A stretch of DNA of 64,000 nucleotides from Oceanospirillum beijerinckii DSM 7166 (GCF_000422425.1 NZ_AULT01000007.1:124001-188000), one strand, 5' to 3'. Counted from the first letter of the stretch, positions 10,295 through 21,223 are shown. The notes: generated by a model from the sequence alone, not told the origin. Numbers and translations are program-made.

Positions 10295-12100
10295 TTACTC
10301 CTCAGACCACCAGGCGTCCATTGCCAGATCATACGGCGGCATCTTTTCCGGATGCTTCAGGTTGTTCCAGTAAGCGACGCGGAAAGCGGTAATGCCCCAA
10401 TGCGGAATCACATAATGTCCCGATAGCAATACTCTATCCAGAGCCCGAGTGGCCGTGATCAGGGTCTGGCGGTCTTTGGCGGTGATGATTTTTTCCACCA
10501 ATGCATCCACTACCGGGTTGCTGACACCCATAATATTGCTGGAATCGGTTTTATTGGCGTATTCGGAGTGCCAGAACTCCCGCTGCTCATTACCCGGTGA
10601 GTTGGACTGACCGATGCTGTGCACGATCATATCAAAGTCAAAGCTACGTACCCGATTAATATACTGAGTGGTATCGACGATACGGATATTCAGATCAATG
10701 CCAAGACGCTCAAGGTTTTTCTTAAACGGATGCACGATACGCTCAAAAGCGGTGTCGTATAGCAGCATTTCGATCTCAACCGGTTTGCCGTTTTCATCCA
10801 CCCGCTTGCCATCCACAATAGGCCAACCGGCTTTAGTCAGCAGACGGGAGGCTTGGCGCAGTTCTATACGGTTGCGACCATCACCCTTGGTCTCTGTCAG
10901 CTTAAACGGCGTGGTAAATATTGAGGGATCAAGCTGATCTTTAAAGGGGTTGAGCAACGCCAGTTCCGCCTCAGAAGGCAGTCCACTGGAAGCCAGTTCT
11001 GAGTTAGAGAAGTAACTGCTGGTGCGGGTATAGGCGTTATAAAACAGATTTTTATTGGTCCACTCAAAATCAAAGGCTAAGTTGAGCGCTTCTCGCACCT
11101 GTTTGTTTTTAAACTCATCACGGCGCAGGTTAAAGGCAAAAGCCTGCATGCCGGTCGGATTCTGGTGTTTGATCTCTTCTTTGATGATCTTTCCGTCTTG
11201 TACTGCGGGGGTGTCATAAGCGGTCGCCCAGAACTTGGAGCTATTTTCACGACGGAAATTCAGATTACCCGCCTTAAAGGCTTCCAGTGCTACCGTACCG
11301 TCACGATAGTACTCGTAAACGATTTGATCAAAGTTATAGCGACCGATGTTGAGCGGCAGGTCTTTTGCCCAGTAGTTTTCATTGCGTTGATAGGTGATAG
11401 AGCGCCCATTATCGATTTTTCCCACTGTATATGGACCAGAGCCTAGTGGTGCATCCAATGTGGTTTTGGTGAAGTCTTTATCCTGCCAATAATGCTTGGG
11501 CAGAATCGGTATCTGACCAATAATCAGCGGCAATTCACCGTTTTCTGTGGTTTTAAAGTTAAAACGGACCTTATAGTCGCCATCCTGATTGATCTCGGCG
11601 ATATCAGCATAGTAAGCCCGATAAAGAGGGCGGCCATCACGCATTAATGTTGTAAAAGAGAAGATCACGTCTTCAGCGGTCACCGGATGACCGTCGTGGA
11701 ATTTTGCTTGGGGATTCAGCTCAAACTCTACCCAGCTATTGTCATCAGCACGGGTAACACTTTTGGCCAACAGGCCATATTTTGAGAGGGCCTCATCAGA
11801 GGAAGCTTCTAATAGAGTATCGTAGATCAGGCCAATGCCTGCTGCAGGCACCCCCTTGATAATAAAGGGGTTTAAAGAGTCAAAACTGCCCAGACTGGAT
11901 TGCTTGAGCACACCGCCTTTAGGGGCATTAGGGTTAACGTAATCAAAGTGGGCAAAATCTGCGGGGTATTTCAGGTCGCCATGCATGGCGATACCGTGCT
12001 GCGGGCTGGCAGCATGGCTCAGGCCGGCAACGGATGCTGAAAGGAGTACGAATAAACTGCCGTGGCCGAGCACTTTTTTGATCGTTTGCTTAAGCGGCAT
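10295..12100 (-). CDS. yejA: YejA, periplasmic oligopeptide-binding protein
   Basis: 601 residues with a Sec signal peptide (hydrophobic core about 14-28, likely cleavage after SHA). The mature protein is an SBP_bac_5 family solute receptor: PKGGVLKQ near the N-terminus, then LIYDTLLE, then the typical KFHDGHPVTAEDVIFS. It delivers peptides to YejBEF in the inner membrane. The ribosome site AGGAG lies just upstream. First gene of the operon; its promoter must lie in 12101-12220. Confidence 0.94.
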   Translation of the reverse strand: MPLKQTIKKVLGHGSLFVLLSASVAGLSHAASPQHGIAMHGDLKYPADFAHFDYVNPNAPKGGVLKQSSLGSFDSLNPFIIKGVPAAGIGLIYDTLLEASSDEALSKYGLLAKSVTRADDNSWVEFELNPQAKFHDGHPVTAEDVIFSFTTLMRDGRPLYRAYYADIAEINQDGDYKVRFNFKTTENGELPLIIGQIPILPKHYWQDKDFTKTTLDAPLGSGPYTVGKIDNGRSITYQRNENYWAKDLPLNIGRYNFDQIVYEYYRDGTVALEAFKAGNLNFRRENSSKFWATAYDTPAVQDGKIIKEEIKHQNPTGMQAFAFNLRRDEFKNKQVREALNLAFDFEWTNKNLFYNAYTRTSSYFSNSELASSGLPSEAELALLNPFKDQLDPSIFTTPFKLTETKGDGRNRIELRQASRLLTKAGWPIVDGKRVDENGKPVEIEMLLYDTAFERIVHPFKKNLERLGIDLNIRIVDTTQYINRVRSFDFDMIVHSIGQSNSPGNEQREFWHSEYANKTDSSNIMGVSNPVVDALVEKIITAKDRQTLITATRALDRVLLSGHYVIPHWGITAFRVAYWNNLKHPEKMPPYDLAMDAWWSEE

Positions 12101-12220
12101 GGATAGGCTCCTGCTCTAATTTTTCTTTATTGATCAATATACTACGATCTTTGTCTTATATGCCATAGCATAAGGGCAGGATTATGTATCCTTGATGCAT
12201 GCTTATGCTGCGGACGAGAA

Positions 12221-12247
12221 AAAAGGGTGCTGAATAAGCACCCTTTT
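12221..12247. terminator. Intrinsic terminator (mltD)
   Basis: Perfect stem AAAAGGGTGCT (12221-12231) / AGCACCCTTTT (12237-12247), loop GAATA. On the minus strand it ends in a T-run and lies about 80 bp past the mltD stop. Confidence 0.85.
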
Positions 12248-12326
12248 ATGACTGACTTCTGTCAGGATAGTTCTAAATAGACTGACCGCGACTAAACACG
12301 TTCACTTCAGACATTGTCTTACCGCG

Positions 12327-14117
12327 TTAATGATTACGGGTTACATCCACATACAGGGTCAGACTCTGCCCGGGTTGCAGATATTTTTTCCTGGAAATTT
12401 TATTCCAGCTCACAATATCTTTTACCCGTACATTAAATTTATCCGCAATACGGGCCAGGGAGTCACCCCGGCGCACCTTGTAACCCACTTTACGAATGAT
12501 TTTACGTTTATCACTGCTGGCTGATGCGCTGCTGGCACTTTTTTTCGACCAGATCACCAGTTTCTTACCCGGTTTCAGCGGATCAGTTGGTGCCATGCCG
12601 TTCCAGCGCGCCAGCTCTCTCATTCCAACTTTGTGCTTGCGGGAAATACTCCAGAAGCTGTCGCCTGATTTGACGTGGTACTCAACGCGCTTGCCTCCGG
12701 CATGGCTGCGATCGTAGTTCTGTTTTTGCTTCAGACGCTGTTTGGCACTCAGGGCATAATGTTTGGCATTGGCCTTCGGAATGGGGATCAGCAGCTTTTT
12801 GCCCGCACGAATCGAGTTGCCTTTGATCTGATTCGCATTACGAATCATCTGTGGCGATGTATTAAATTGCTTGGCAATTCGAATCAGGCTATCGCCTGAT
12901 TTAATGGTGTAACGCTGCCAGCCCATTCGTTGAGAAGGAGGAAGCTGTGACAGATTTTTCTTAAAGGTGTCTGCTTTTTCGACCGGCACCAGCAAACGAT
13001 GGGGGCCGTTAGGCGATGTAGCCCATTGGCTGAAGCCTGGGTTGAGCAGATAAAGCTCATCAATGGTGATCTCGGCCAGTTTGGCCGCCTGAGCCAAATC
13101 AATCTGAGCCTTAGTATCAACCGCTGTAAAATAGGGTTTGTTAGGAATACTTCTGAAATCCAGGCCATAGTGATCCGCCTCTTTGACTAATTTAGCCAGA
13201 GCAATCAGCTTGGGTACATAAGCTTCAGTTTCATTGGGTAGGTTTAAAGACCAGAAATCTGTCGATTTGCCCGCTTCACGATTTTTTCGGATCGAACGAT
13301 TAACATTACCGCCTCCGGCATTGTAGGCCGCCAGTGCATGTAGCCAGTTGCCATCGAAACGATTATTCAGCTTTTGCAGATAGTTCAGCGCGGTATCGGT
13401 GGAATCGATCACATCGCGACGACCGTCATACCACCAATCACTTTTGATGCCAAAGTAGCGGGCAGTAGAAGGAATAAACTGCCACATGCCAGAAGCACGA
13501 CCATGGGAATACGCAAAGGGATCATAAGCACTTTCTACAATGGGCAGCAGAGCCAGCTCTCCCGGCAGACCTTTGGCTTCGATCTGCTCTACAACATGAT
13601 ACAGATAGCGCTCAGAGCGGTTAAAGACACGCTCCAGATATCTGGGATTGCGTTTGAACCAGTTCAGTTGTGCCTGAATACGTGGATTGTCCACATCAAG
13701 GTCCATCTGGAAATTCTGTAGCAAACGGTGCCAGAGATCATAATCAGGCACAGCGCTGGGTTCAGTGCTTTGAAGGGGACTACCACTTTTTGTGACAGAG
13801 TGTTTAAGCAAGCCCTGTTGAGCCAGGTCCTGCTCGTTCAGGGCTTGTAATGCCTGCAATTTGTGCAAACGATCCTGAGGGCTATCGGCTTGAGATCCGT
13901 CAGTCGCTTTTGTTTTTTGATTCAGGCCACTGGTGGCCTGCAGAGCTTCATCGACACCTGCGCTGCTTTGATCTTGGGTCTGGGTTTGTTGTGTGACACA
14001 ACCGCTGAGTAGCGCTGCCAGAGAAACAGGCAAAATAACGCTATTCTTAAAGCGTGTGGTTATCTTAAGTCCTGTATGACGTGTAGTACCCTTTAGCAGG
14101 GTGTGAGTAATAAGCAT
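12327..14117 (-). CDS. mltD: MltD, membrane-bound lytic murein transglycosylase
   Basis: 596 residues. N-terminal lipoprotein signal with lipobox LLSGC (Cys40), so outer-membrane anchored. A transglycosylase SLT domain spans about 175-300: catalytic Glu in LLPIVESAYDP, then SGMWQFIPSTA and ALAAYNAGGGNV. Three LysM peptidoglycan-binding repeats follow (about 400-445, 480-525, 545-590), each beginning YxxxxGDS. It cleaves the MurNAc-GlcNAc bond with 1,6-anhydro formation. The ATG at 14117 has no strong ribosome site, and a shorter start nearer the signal sequence is possible. Confidence 0.93.
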   Translation of the reverse strand: MLITHTLLKGTTRHTGLKITTRFKNSVILPVSLAALLSGCVTQQTQTQDQSSAGVDEALQATSGLNQKTKATDGSQADSPQDRLHKLQALQALNEQDLAQQGLLKHSVTKSGSPLQSTEPSAVPDYDLWHRLLQNFQMDLDVDNPRIQAQLNWFKRNPRYLERVFNRSERYLYHVVEQIEAKGLPGELALLPIVESAYDPFAYSHGRASGMWQFIPSTARYFGIKSDWWYDGRRDVIDSTDTALNYLQKLNNRFDGNWLHALAAYNAGGGNVNRSIRKNREAGKSTDFWSLNLPNETEAYVPKLIALAKLVKEADHYGLDFRSIPNKPYFTAVDTKAQIDLAQAAKLAEITIDELYLLNPGFSQWATSPNGPHRLLVPVEKADTFKKNLSQLPPSQRMGWQRYTIKSGDSLIRIAKQFNTSPQMIRNANQIKGNSIRAGKKLLIPIPKANAKHYALSAKQRLKQKQNYDRSHAGGKRVEYHVKSGDSFWSISRKHKVGMRELARWNGMAPTDPLKPGKKLVIWSKKSASSASASSDKRKIIRKVGYKVRRGDSLARIADKFNVRVKDIVSWNKISRKKYLQPGQSLTLYVDVTRNH

Positions 14118-14285
14118 AGGTCTTGGGTGCCTTTGCGGCCTGATAATCTTAAGTACTGATACCAGGCCTATCCGTTTAATTCTTGGTGTTCTTAGCGTGT
14201 TTTGTTATATATCGCTTGTATAGCCTCTATAGCCTATACCGCTTTTCGAGCTTATAAAGCCCCTTACTGCCTGAAAACAATCAGC

Positions 14286-15050
14286 TTAGAAGTTGTCTTT
14301 CCATTGACGAATTGAGGCAAAGACCTCCGCCGGAGCAGCAACCAAAAAGCCGGTTTGCTCTGTGGCTGCGCCAATGACAGCCGGTTGGTGGCTGCGCAGG
14401 AAGGGATTATGACATTTTTCATCCGCCATTGTCGTGGGTAAAGAAGGATGATCCTGTTCCCGGAGTTGATCAACTTTCTTAATTGCTGCGGTGACATAAT
14501 GGTTGTCAGGCTCAACGGCTGCAGCAAACTTCAGATTGGCCTGGCTGTATTCATGAGTGCAGTAGATACGGGTTTCATCTGGCAGAGCGGCGAGTTTGCT
14601 GAGCGAGTCATACATTTGTTGAGCCGTACCTTCAAAGATGCGGCCACAACCGGCCAGAAACAGAGTATCGCCGCAGAAAAGAATCTGCTCATCGGCATTA
14701 TAGAAGGCGACATGATCCAATGTATGCCCCGGTACCGAGATTACGGAGAAGCTTTGTCCCAGCACTTCAACTGTATCATCTTGCTGGCAAACCACATCGG
14801 TACACTTTGAAACATCAGCACCGTAGGCTTGAACCTGATAAGCTTGTTTCAGCTCATTCACGCCACCAGTATGATCAGCGTGGTGGTGAGTTATCAGAAT
14901 ACCGGCCAGTTGCAGATTGTTATCTTTCAGCACGCGTTTAACCGGTTCAGCATCACCGGGGTCTACAACCCAGGCTTGATTGGAATCTGCCTGAGTAATC
15001 AGCCAGATATAATTGTCGTTGAACGCTTTTATCGGTTTAATCTCTAACAT
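14286..15050 (-). CDS. gloB: Hydroxyacylglutathione hydrolase (glyoxalase II)
   Basis: 254 residues, the usual length. The metallo-beta-lactamase fold metal motif THHHADH is at 54-60, further ligands are in VPGHTLDHV and FCGDTLF, and the family-specific C-terminal half includes CTHEYSQANLKFA. It hydrolyses S-lactoylglutathione to lactate and glutathione in the cytosol, completing methylglyoxal detoxification. It is divergent from the methyltransferase gene, the gloB / methyltransferase / rnhA / dnaQ order common in Pseudomonas-like genomes. Confidence 0.95.
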   Translation of the reverse strand: MLEIKPIKAFNDNYIWLITQADSNQAWVVDPGDAEPVKRVLKDNNLQLAGILITHHHADHTGGVNELKQAYQVQAYGADVSKCTDVVCQQDDTVEVLGQSFSVISVPGHTLDHVAFYNADEQILFCGDTLFLAGCGRIFEGTAQQMYDSLSKLAALPDETRIYCTHEYSQANLKFAAAVEPDNHYVTAAIKKVDQLREQDHPSLPTTMADEKCHNPFLRSHQPAVIGAATEQTGFLVAAPAEVFASIRQWKDNF

Positions 15051-15208
15051 AACGGCGATACCTGATTGCGGGCAAAAATTGAATCAGGGCATGATTATAC
15101 ACATCAAAACAAAAGTGTTTCGAGATTCTCTTGAGAGGCTAGTGTTTAAATGTTAGCGCTAAGCAAAATTCGGAATTCGGCTGTTAAGAGAGTTAATTAG
15201 GAGCATAT

Positions 15209-16006
15209 GTGAAATTCAAAGGTTTCAGGAAAGATAAGCGTTTTCTTGAGGCATTTCAGGATGAGCTGGAATACTGGTGGCGACAACCACTGGGGCGAGC
15301 CTTATTAGATGCTGAACAACAGCGGCTGGAGCCCTTTCTGGCAAAAACCTTTGGTTATCATTTTTTGCAACTAGGGGTATCACCTTATGTTTCGCTGACA
15401 CATCTAAGTCAGATCAATCACCCTATGGTCTGGAGCCCTAAATGGCTGAAAGATGCAGGAGAATCTTTGCTGGTGGCAGACGCCCACGCATTACCTATTC
15501 CTGACGACAGCATTGATGTAGTACTGATCCATCATCTACTGGATTTTGTTGACTCGCCTCATGTTGTGCTAAGGGAGGCCGGTCGAATCACTCAACATAA
15601 AGGTCATCTGATTATTGTTGGTTTTAATCCGGTCAGTAGCTGGGGGGTATGTCGCCATCTACGCTGGAAGAAATCAGTCCCCTGGAATGGCCGTTTCATT
15701 GGGCTTAAGCGCTTAAATGACTGGCTGACCCTACTGGATTACCGTATCGAAGATGTTGAAACCGTGATGTTACGCCCACCTATCAAGAGTAATCGCTGGC
15801 TACAGCGTACACGGTGGCTGGAGTCATCAGAAGGTGGCGGGCATTTTGGCGCAGCCTATATCGTTTGGGCAAAAAAACAGGTAGGCTGTGCGACCCCAAT
15901 TCGAAGAAAATGGCAGCAAAATCAGTTTATTCCTGGCGTGGTGCCAACACCGTCTACAAAAGGTTTATCACGGGCTCGCAGTGAGTCAATAAAACGGCGA
16001 AGATAA
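15209..16006 (+). CDS. SAM-dependent class I methyltransferase (type 11)
   Basis: 265 residues from a GTG start at 15209, with TTAGGAG five bases upstream; the overlapping ATG two bases earlier is followed at once by a stop. A methyltransferase type 11 core is visible: acidic VADAHALPIPDDSIDVVLIHHLLDF (motifs II-III region, here in two pieces), then LREAGRITQHKGHLIIVGFNP. The glycine-rich motif I is poorly conserved (FLQLGVSP), as in this gloB-linked subfamily. Substrate is unknown; the C-terminus is basic. The conserved neighbourhood gloB/rnhA supports orthology with the Pseudomonas gene at this position. Confidence 0.85.
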   Translation: MKFKGFRKDKRFLEAFQDELEYWWRQPLGRALLDAEQQRLEPFLAKTFGYHFLQLGVSPYVSLTHLSQINHPMVWSPKWLKDAGESLLVADAHALPIPDDSIDVVLIHHLLDFVDSPHVVLREAGRITQHKGHLIIVGFNPVSSWGVCRHLRWKKSVPWNGRFIGLKRLNDWLTLLDYRIEDVETVMLRPPIKSNRWLQRTRWLESSEGGGHFGAAYIVWAKKQVGCATPIRRKWQQNQFIPGVVPTPSTKGLSRARSESIKRRR

Positions 16007-16096
16007 GAAACTCTTTCTTCATAGCCAGAATACCGTGTGTTGCCGTGTATACATCAAAGCTGGGCATATATTTAAGTGCACCAACATAAACATTTT

Positions 16097-16160
16097 CACC
16101 CTCCGGCCAATGACCGGAGAGAACAAGAGTTTAGATGCCGGAAATGTTTGTGCGGGTGCT
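16097..16160 (+). repeat. Dispersed repeat family 2, diverged copy
   Basis: Between the methyltransferase and rnhA genes: a CTCCGG...CCGGAG hairpin followed by a tail ending TTTGTGCGGGTGCTTA. This matches the hairpin plus TTTTGCTCGGATGCTTA layout of the copy at 56309-56375. Confidence 0.45.
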
Positions 16161-16198
16161 TATATTACTTTAAAAATCAATTCAATACGGTTTGTTAG

Positions 16199-16657
16199 GT
16201 GACAGTTTTGAGTGACATCGTAGTGCAGATATTTACCGATGGTGGTTGTAAAGGCAATCCTGGTCCAGGCGGCTGGGGCGCCATTCTACGTTATGGCGAT
16301 GCTGAAAAAGAGATCTATGGCTCAGACCCTGAAACAACCAATAATCGTATGGAAATGACCGCTGCCATTGAAGCTTTAAGACTGCTGAAACGCCCCTGTG
16401 AAGTTGAATTGACTACAGACTCACAGTATCTACGCCAAGGCATTACGCAGTGGATTCATAATTGGAAAAAGCGGGGCTGGAAAACCGCAGATAAAAAGCC
16501 GGTTAAAAATAAAGAGCTCTGGATGGCTCTGGATGAACAAGTGCAAAAGCATCAGGTGAAATGGAAATGGGTGAAAGGTCACGCAGGTCACCCGGAAAAT
16601 GAAAGAGCGGATGAGCTGGCCAATATCGCTATGGATGAGCTATTGGCCAAGAGATAA
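16199..16657 (+). CDS. rnhA: Ribonuclease HI
   Basis: 152 residues. The four carboxylates of the RNase H active site are present: Asp in [15 protein letters not shown], Glu in [12 protein letters not shown], Asp in TTDSQY and Asp in ENERADELA; the handle region [20 protein letters not shown] matches the E. coli enzyme closely. It degrades the RNA strand of RNA-DNA hybrids. The GTG at 16199 is preceded by GTTAGG; starting at TTG 16208 would remove three residues and cannot be excluded. dnaQ follows 132 bp downstream. Confidence 0.95.
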   Translation: MTVLSDIVVQIFTDGGCKGNPGPGGWGAILRYGDAEKEIYGSDPETTNNRMEMTAAIEALRLLKRPCEVELTTDSQYLRQGITQWIHNWKKRGWKTADKKPVKNKELWMALDEQVQKHQVKWKWVKGHAGHPENERADELANIAMDELLAKR

Positions 16658-16789
16658 AACGTATTTATTCAGGGAGACGTTAACCCATAATGATCAGCGT
16701 CCAATCCTTGACCGATGGCAGTCGACCCTTGATAAATATAAGCAAACCGCCATTGACAGAAGATAGATTTTAACGAGACAGCTTTTTCC

Positions 16790-17506
16790 ATGAGACAGAT
16801 TGTACTGGATACAGAGACCACAGGTCTTGAGCCATCCCAGGGGCACCGGATTATTGAGATTGGTTGTGTTGAACTGATCAATCGTAAGTTTACCGGCCGT
16901 ACCTACCATCAATACATTAAACCTAACCGTGAGATTGATGCCGAAGCGGTTGAAGTTCATGGCATCACCAATGACTTTCTGGCCGATAAGCCAGAATTCA
17001 GTCAGATCGCAGCGGATTTTTTTGATTTTATCCGTGGTGGTCAGCTGGTGATCCACAACGCCCCCTTTGACGTGGGTTTTATCAATCATGAGTTCCGTCT
17101 ACTGAATGACTCTCATGGTGTTAACTATGGCGAAGTGGCTGATCATTGCCAGGTACTTGATACCTTAGTACTTTCTCGTAAAATGCACCCAGGCTCCCGA
17201 CACTCATTGGACGCCTTGTGTAAAAAATACGCCATTGATAATTCTCATCGTGAGCTACATGGCGCTCTGTTGGACTCCGAGATTCTGGCAGATGTCTACC
17301 TGATGATGACCGGTGGCCAGACCGCTTTAAATCTGGCGGCAGAAGACGATGAGGGTGAAGGGGGTACAGGTAGTGTACTGTCGATACGTCGTTTACCGGC
17401 AGGTCGTACACCTCTGCCTGTTATTACAGCCTCGGAAGATGAGTTAAGCCGACACAGTGAAAAAATTGAAGCCATTGACGGTTTGTGGAAACAGCTACAA
17501 GGTTAA
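16790..17506 (+). CDS. dnaQ: DNA polymerase III epsilon subunit (3'-5' proofreading exonuclease)
   Basis: 238 residues. DEDDh exonuclease motifs: DTET at 7-10, then IHNAPFDVGF, then the H(x4)D motif in HGALLDSEILADVY. The C-terminal tail binds the alpha subunit of the core polymerase. The rnhA-dnaQ pairing is widespread in gammaproteobacteria. gspN begins only 9 bp after the stop, so the secretion genes may be partly transcribed from here. Confidence 0.95.
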   Translation: MRQIVLDTETTGLEPSQGHRIIEIGCVELINRKFTGRTYHQYIKPNREIDAEAVEVHGITNDFLADKPEFSQIAADFFDFIRGGQLVIHNAPFDVGFINHEFRLLNDSHGVNYGEVADHCQVLDTLVLSRKMHPGSRHSLDALCKKYAIDNSHRELHGALLDSEILADVYLMMTGGQTALNLAAEDDEGEGGTGSVLSIRRLPAGRTPLPVITASEDELSRHSEKIEAIDGLWKQLQG

Positions 17507-17515
17507 GGAATACCC

Positions 17516-18289
17516 ATGGCCATAACTCAGGCAAAAACAAAACGTCGGTTATTTCTGCTGTTTGCTCTGGTGTTGTTTATTGGCTTACTGGCGCACTTCC
17601 CTGCCCGTCTGGCCTGGCCATTGATTAACGAGCAGATCACAATACCTAAGGCCTGGCAGATAGCGCAGTTGAACGGCTCAGTCTGGCAGGGCGAAGCCCT
17701 GTTGAGTCATAGGCTAACGCCACAAGCTCCTTTGGAGTTCAAGCTCAGCTGGCATATCAGTCCTTTGCTGTATTGGCAGCAGGGGCTGCCGGCTTTGTTG
17801 AAAATCAAACACCCAGGAACAGACCTTAAGCTGCTTGTTGGACCTGATGGCTTTTCAGGAATTCAGGCTAAAGCTCAGGGGACACTGCACCCTTTATTAC
17901 TTAATCCCTTTCTCAAAGAAAATAAAGCCTGGATTGAAGGTCAGATCGATTTCCGTAATGTTCACCTGACTTATCAATTTGATAATAAAGTATTCGCTCA
18001 GGGCGCCATAACCTGGCAAGGTGGCGATACTTACTTCCTCGGCAAAAGAGATCCCATATTGATTCCTTATCCTTCGCTGGCACTGCGCTTAAACAGTTCA
18101 GAAAAGGGCGCTGTAGGGTATTTGACGACGCAACAAAATGACCAGGCCTTGGCTGAAGTGGCTTTACAAAATGATGGCTGGTTAAGCGCTAAAGTCTATG
18201 GAAGACTTAAACAAAGTGTGCCCGGGTTACCTGTGCCCCGTCGGTCTGCAGATGAGACCTTGTTTAAATATCAAGAGAAGGTTTGGTAA
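17516..18289 (+). CDS. gspN: Type II secretion protein N
   Basis: 257 residues, one N-terminal membrane anchor (about 11-30) and a beta-rich periplasmic region. The T2SSN pattern is visible: [10 protein letters not shown] after the anchor, then LNGSVWQG, then [15 protein letters not shown]. GspN is an accessory inner-membrane component of some type II systems. GGAAT lies five bases before the ATG. Placing gspN at the head of the cluster before gspC differs from the usual position after gspM. Confidence 0.85.
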
Positions 18290-18300
18290 GGGCCGAGACT

Positions 18301-19257
18301 ATGGAAAGCACTGCGACTCATCATCTGCTCCGTTTTTTGGGCATTTTATCGAACTTAATTAAAGCGGCGATTGTGGTTGTGATCGCCTGGCAGCCGTCAC
18401 AGTTGATCTGGTACATCTCCACTCCCGATAATCCTGTTGTCTTATCCAACCAGAAAATGGAGCAATGGATGCTGGCCGGCGCTGAACCCTTATCGCTAGA
18501 TAAACGTTTTATCGCCAGCAACCTGTTCACCAACAAACCTGTGGTTGCGGCTAAACCCAAGCCGGTTGTAGCACCAAAAACAGCCTTGAATATGGTGTTA
18601 AAAGCGGTTTTTGTTTCCACTGATGACCGGCCATCCGGGGCCATCATTGCTGTGCTTGGTCAGCCTACAGAGTATTTTTCTGTCGGTACGGAACTTCAAC
18701 CGGGTATCAGGTTAGTGGATGTGCTTGCAGATTATGTGGTACTTGAGCGGGGGGGAGAGCGTGAGTCCCTGTTTTTCCCCAAGGAGAATACCCTGGTTCC
18801 CTCTGCCTTAGTGCAAAATAATCAAGCTCTTAACACATTACCTCAGCGAGAAGTAAATCAGGGCTTCCAGCCTCAGGTAATAACAAATAAAGCGTTAAAG
18901 TCATTGCCTAAGACCAGCCTGGGGAGTGATATTCAGCGTCTGAATCCCAGAGCATTTATGAGTAAATATCAGGCGCTGTTAGAGGAAAACCCACAACAGG
19001 TTTTGGATGAAGCCGGTATCAGTGTCGCGCCATCGGGCGTGGGGTATCTTATCGGCCAGAGTCAGTATTCTTCTTTCCTGACATCTGCAGGCCTTAAGAT
19101 AGGCGATGTAGTGCTGTCTATCAATGGACAGATGTTGGGCAATACAAATCAGGATGCCCAGTTAGTGGGCACTCTGGCAAATCAGAAAGAAGTGGATGTA
19201 GAAATCCAACGAGGCAGCAGACAGTTTATGGTCTCTGTGCCGATTGGTCGTCGCTAA
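18301..19257 (+). CDS. gspC: Type II secretion inner-membrane protein C
   Basis: 318 residues from ATG 18301; a TTG at 18283 would overlap gspN. One transmembrane helix (about 14-36), then the homology region that contacts the secretin (LNMVLKAVFVSTDD...), and a C-terminal PDZ domain (about 225-318, LKIGDVVLSINGQ). GspC links the inner-membrane platform to GspD and takes part in substrate recognition. The order C-D-E-F that follows is canonical. Confidence 0.93.
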   Translation: MESTATHHLLRFLGILSNLIKAAIVVVIAWQPSQLIWYISTPDNPVVLSNQKMEQWMLAGAEPLSLDKRFIASNLFTNKPVVAAKPKPVVAPKTALNMVLKAVFVSTDDRPSGAIIAVLGQPTEYFSVGTELQPGIRLVDVLADYVVLERGGERESLFFPKENTLVPSALVQNNQALNTLPQREVNQGFQPQVITNKALKSLPKTSLGSDIQRLNPRAFMSKYQALLEENPQQVLDEAGISVAPSGVGYLIGQSQYSSFLTSAGLKIGDVVLSINGQMLGNTNQDAQLVGTLANQKEVDVEIQRGSRQFMVSVPIGRR

Positions 19258-19282
19258 GCGAGAGAGAGTTATCGGAGCCAAT

Positions 19283-21223
19283 ATGGAGTTTAGGTTGTTT
19301 AAAAGAGTATTAGCGGCGAGTCCTAAGGTCACCTTGGGATACCCTAAAATTATCGCCGTATGTCTGTTAAGCCTGTCATTGAGTGTTCAGGCTGCAAGTC
19401 CGTCTGGTAGCATCAATATCAAGAACACAGAGATTGATGCCTTTATCAGCATGGTGGCCAATATTACAGGTAAAAGCTTTATTGTTGACCCCAGGGTCAA
19501 AGGTAAAGTCACCATTATCTCTCAGGAAGGTATGCCTGCAGACTCGGTGTATGAGCTTTTTCTGTCCGTATTAAATGTACACGGTTACGTGGCCATTGAG
19601 AGCGGGGATGGTGCGGTCAAAATCATCCCCAGCGCGACCAGTAAACAGGAAGGTAGCATCAGCCGGGCGAAGAAAGGTGATAATTTTATCACTGAGGTGA
19701 TTGTACTTAAAAATGCAGAAGTGTCCGAGTTGGTCCCTGTATTGCGCCCCCTGGTACCTCAGTACGGTCATCTGGCCGGGGTGCAATCATCCAATGCGCT
19801 GATTATTTCTGATCACGCAGGAAATATTACCCGATTAAAAACACTCATTCGGAGTCTGGACAACAGTCAGGATGAACAGATTGATGTGATTCCGTTAAAA
19901 CACGCCTGGGTGGGCGATCTGGCTCAGTTATTGGAACAACTGGTGCCTGAAGTAGGTAAGGCCAGTAATAGAAAAGTTGGCCAGCTCTCTATCGTGGCAG
20001 ATGAACGTTCCAACCGTTTGATTGTTAAAGGCTCATTGAAAGATAGGGCTAAGATTAATGAGTTGATAACCCGCCTGGATCAGCCTTTTGAAAGCAAGGG
20101 GATCACTCAGGTCATACCGCTTAACTATGCAGAGGCTACCAAAGTTGCTGAACTGCTATCCAAGCTGATTGATGAACCTCAGAAATCCTCCGAGAAAAGC
20201 ACCACTCAACAGTCGAATCAGTTCCAGGCAGATGAAGCCCTCAATGCTTTGGTTGTGCGGGCAGAACCTTCGGTAATGTCTGAAGTACGCAACCTGGTCT
20301 CCCAGCTGGACGTGCGTCGCGCCCAGGTGCTGATTGAAGCAGTGATTGTGGAAGTTACTGGTAATAATGGCGAAGAGCTGGGTGTTCAATGGTTGTTGGG
20401 GGATTTTGCTGACGGCCCTATCGCTGGCACCAGTTTTTCAAATGTAGGAACATCAACGCAGAATGTTGTGAGTGCGGTTGCCAGTGGCGGTACAACGTCA
20501 ATCGGTACAATAAAGGGTGCCTTGGTCGGTGGTGCAGATAAGATTGGTAGCCTGGATGTGGGCGTGATCTTACAGGCGCTGGCAACAACGGGGAATTCCA
20601 ATCTGCTATCCACGCCAAGTGTGATGACACTGGATAATGAAGAAGCTGAATTTATTGTCGGCCAGAATGTGCCTTTTATCACAGGTAGCAGTAATACTAC
20701 ATCGGATACCACTAACCCATTTACGACGATCAAACGGGAAGATGTGGGTATTACTTTGCGGGTCAAACCTCAGATTAACGATGATAGCAGTGTACGGCTT
20801 GAGGTGTATCAGGAAGTTTCGTCACTGGCGGCTTCTGACAACTCTCTGGATTCTGCTGACTTAATTACAAATAAGCGCTCTATTGATACGACCATTCTTG
20901 TTCAGGACGGTGACACTATTGTCTTGGGCGGCCTGATTCAGGATGATGAAGTAGAGTCCGTGCAAAAAGTACCTCTTTTGGGCGATATTCCTTTACTGGG
21001 AGCCCTGTTTCGCAGTGAATCGACAAATAAGGTTAAGCGTAATCTGCTGGTTTTTCTGCGACCTAAAATCATCAATGATATTGCAGGCTTAAAACAGTTA
21101 ACCCAAAGTAAGTATCAGGGTATTTATAGCCTGGAAGGCAAGAATGGCGATGTATCCGTCAGTGCGGATAAAGGTAAAGGCAATATCGACACTCTGTTTA
21201 ATGGGCACAGGGAAGGGCCATGA
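19283..21223 (+). CDS. gspD: Type II secretion outer-membrane secretin D
   Basis: 646 residues from ATG 19283 with CGGAG upstream; the frame is open to a TTG at 19244, which would overlap gspC. A signal peptide ends near SVQA^ASP. An N0 domain ([20 protein letters not shown]) and repeated N1-N3 domains follow, then the C-terminal secretin domain with [18 protein letters not shown] and the closing [12 protein letters not shown] segment. It forms the multimeric outer-membrane channel. The gspE start overlaps its stop by four bases (ATGA). Confidence 0.95.
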   Translation: MEFRLFKRVLAASPKVTLGYPKIIAVCLLSLSLSVQAASPSGSINIKNTEIDAFISMVANITGKSFIVDPRVKGKVTIISQEGMPADSVYELFLSVLNVHGYVAIESGDGAVKIIPSATSKQEGSISRAKKGDNFITEVIVLKNAEVSELVPVLRPLVPQYGHLAGVQSSNALIISDHAGNITRLKTLIRSLDNSQDEQIDVIPLKHAWVGDLAQLLEQLVPEVGKASNRKVGQLSIVADERSNRLIVKGSLKDRAKINELITRLDQPFESKGITQVIPLNYAEATKVAELLSKLIDEPQKSSEKSTTQQSNQFQADEALNALVVRAEPSVMSEVRNLVSQLDVRRAQVLIEAVIVEVTGNNGEELGVQWLLGDFADGPIAGTSFSNVGTSTQNVVSAVASGGTTSIGTIKGALVGGADKIGSLDVGVILQALATTGNSNLLSTPSVMTLDNEEAEFIVGQNVPFITGSSNTTSDTTNPFTTIKREDVGITLRVKPQINDDSSVRLEVYQEVSSLAASDNSLDSADLITNKRSIDTTILVQDGDTIVLGGLIQDDEVESVQKVPLLGDIPLLGALFRSESTNKVKRNLLVFLRPKIINDIAGLKQLTQSKYQGIYSLEGKNGDVSVSADKGKGNIDTLFNGHREGP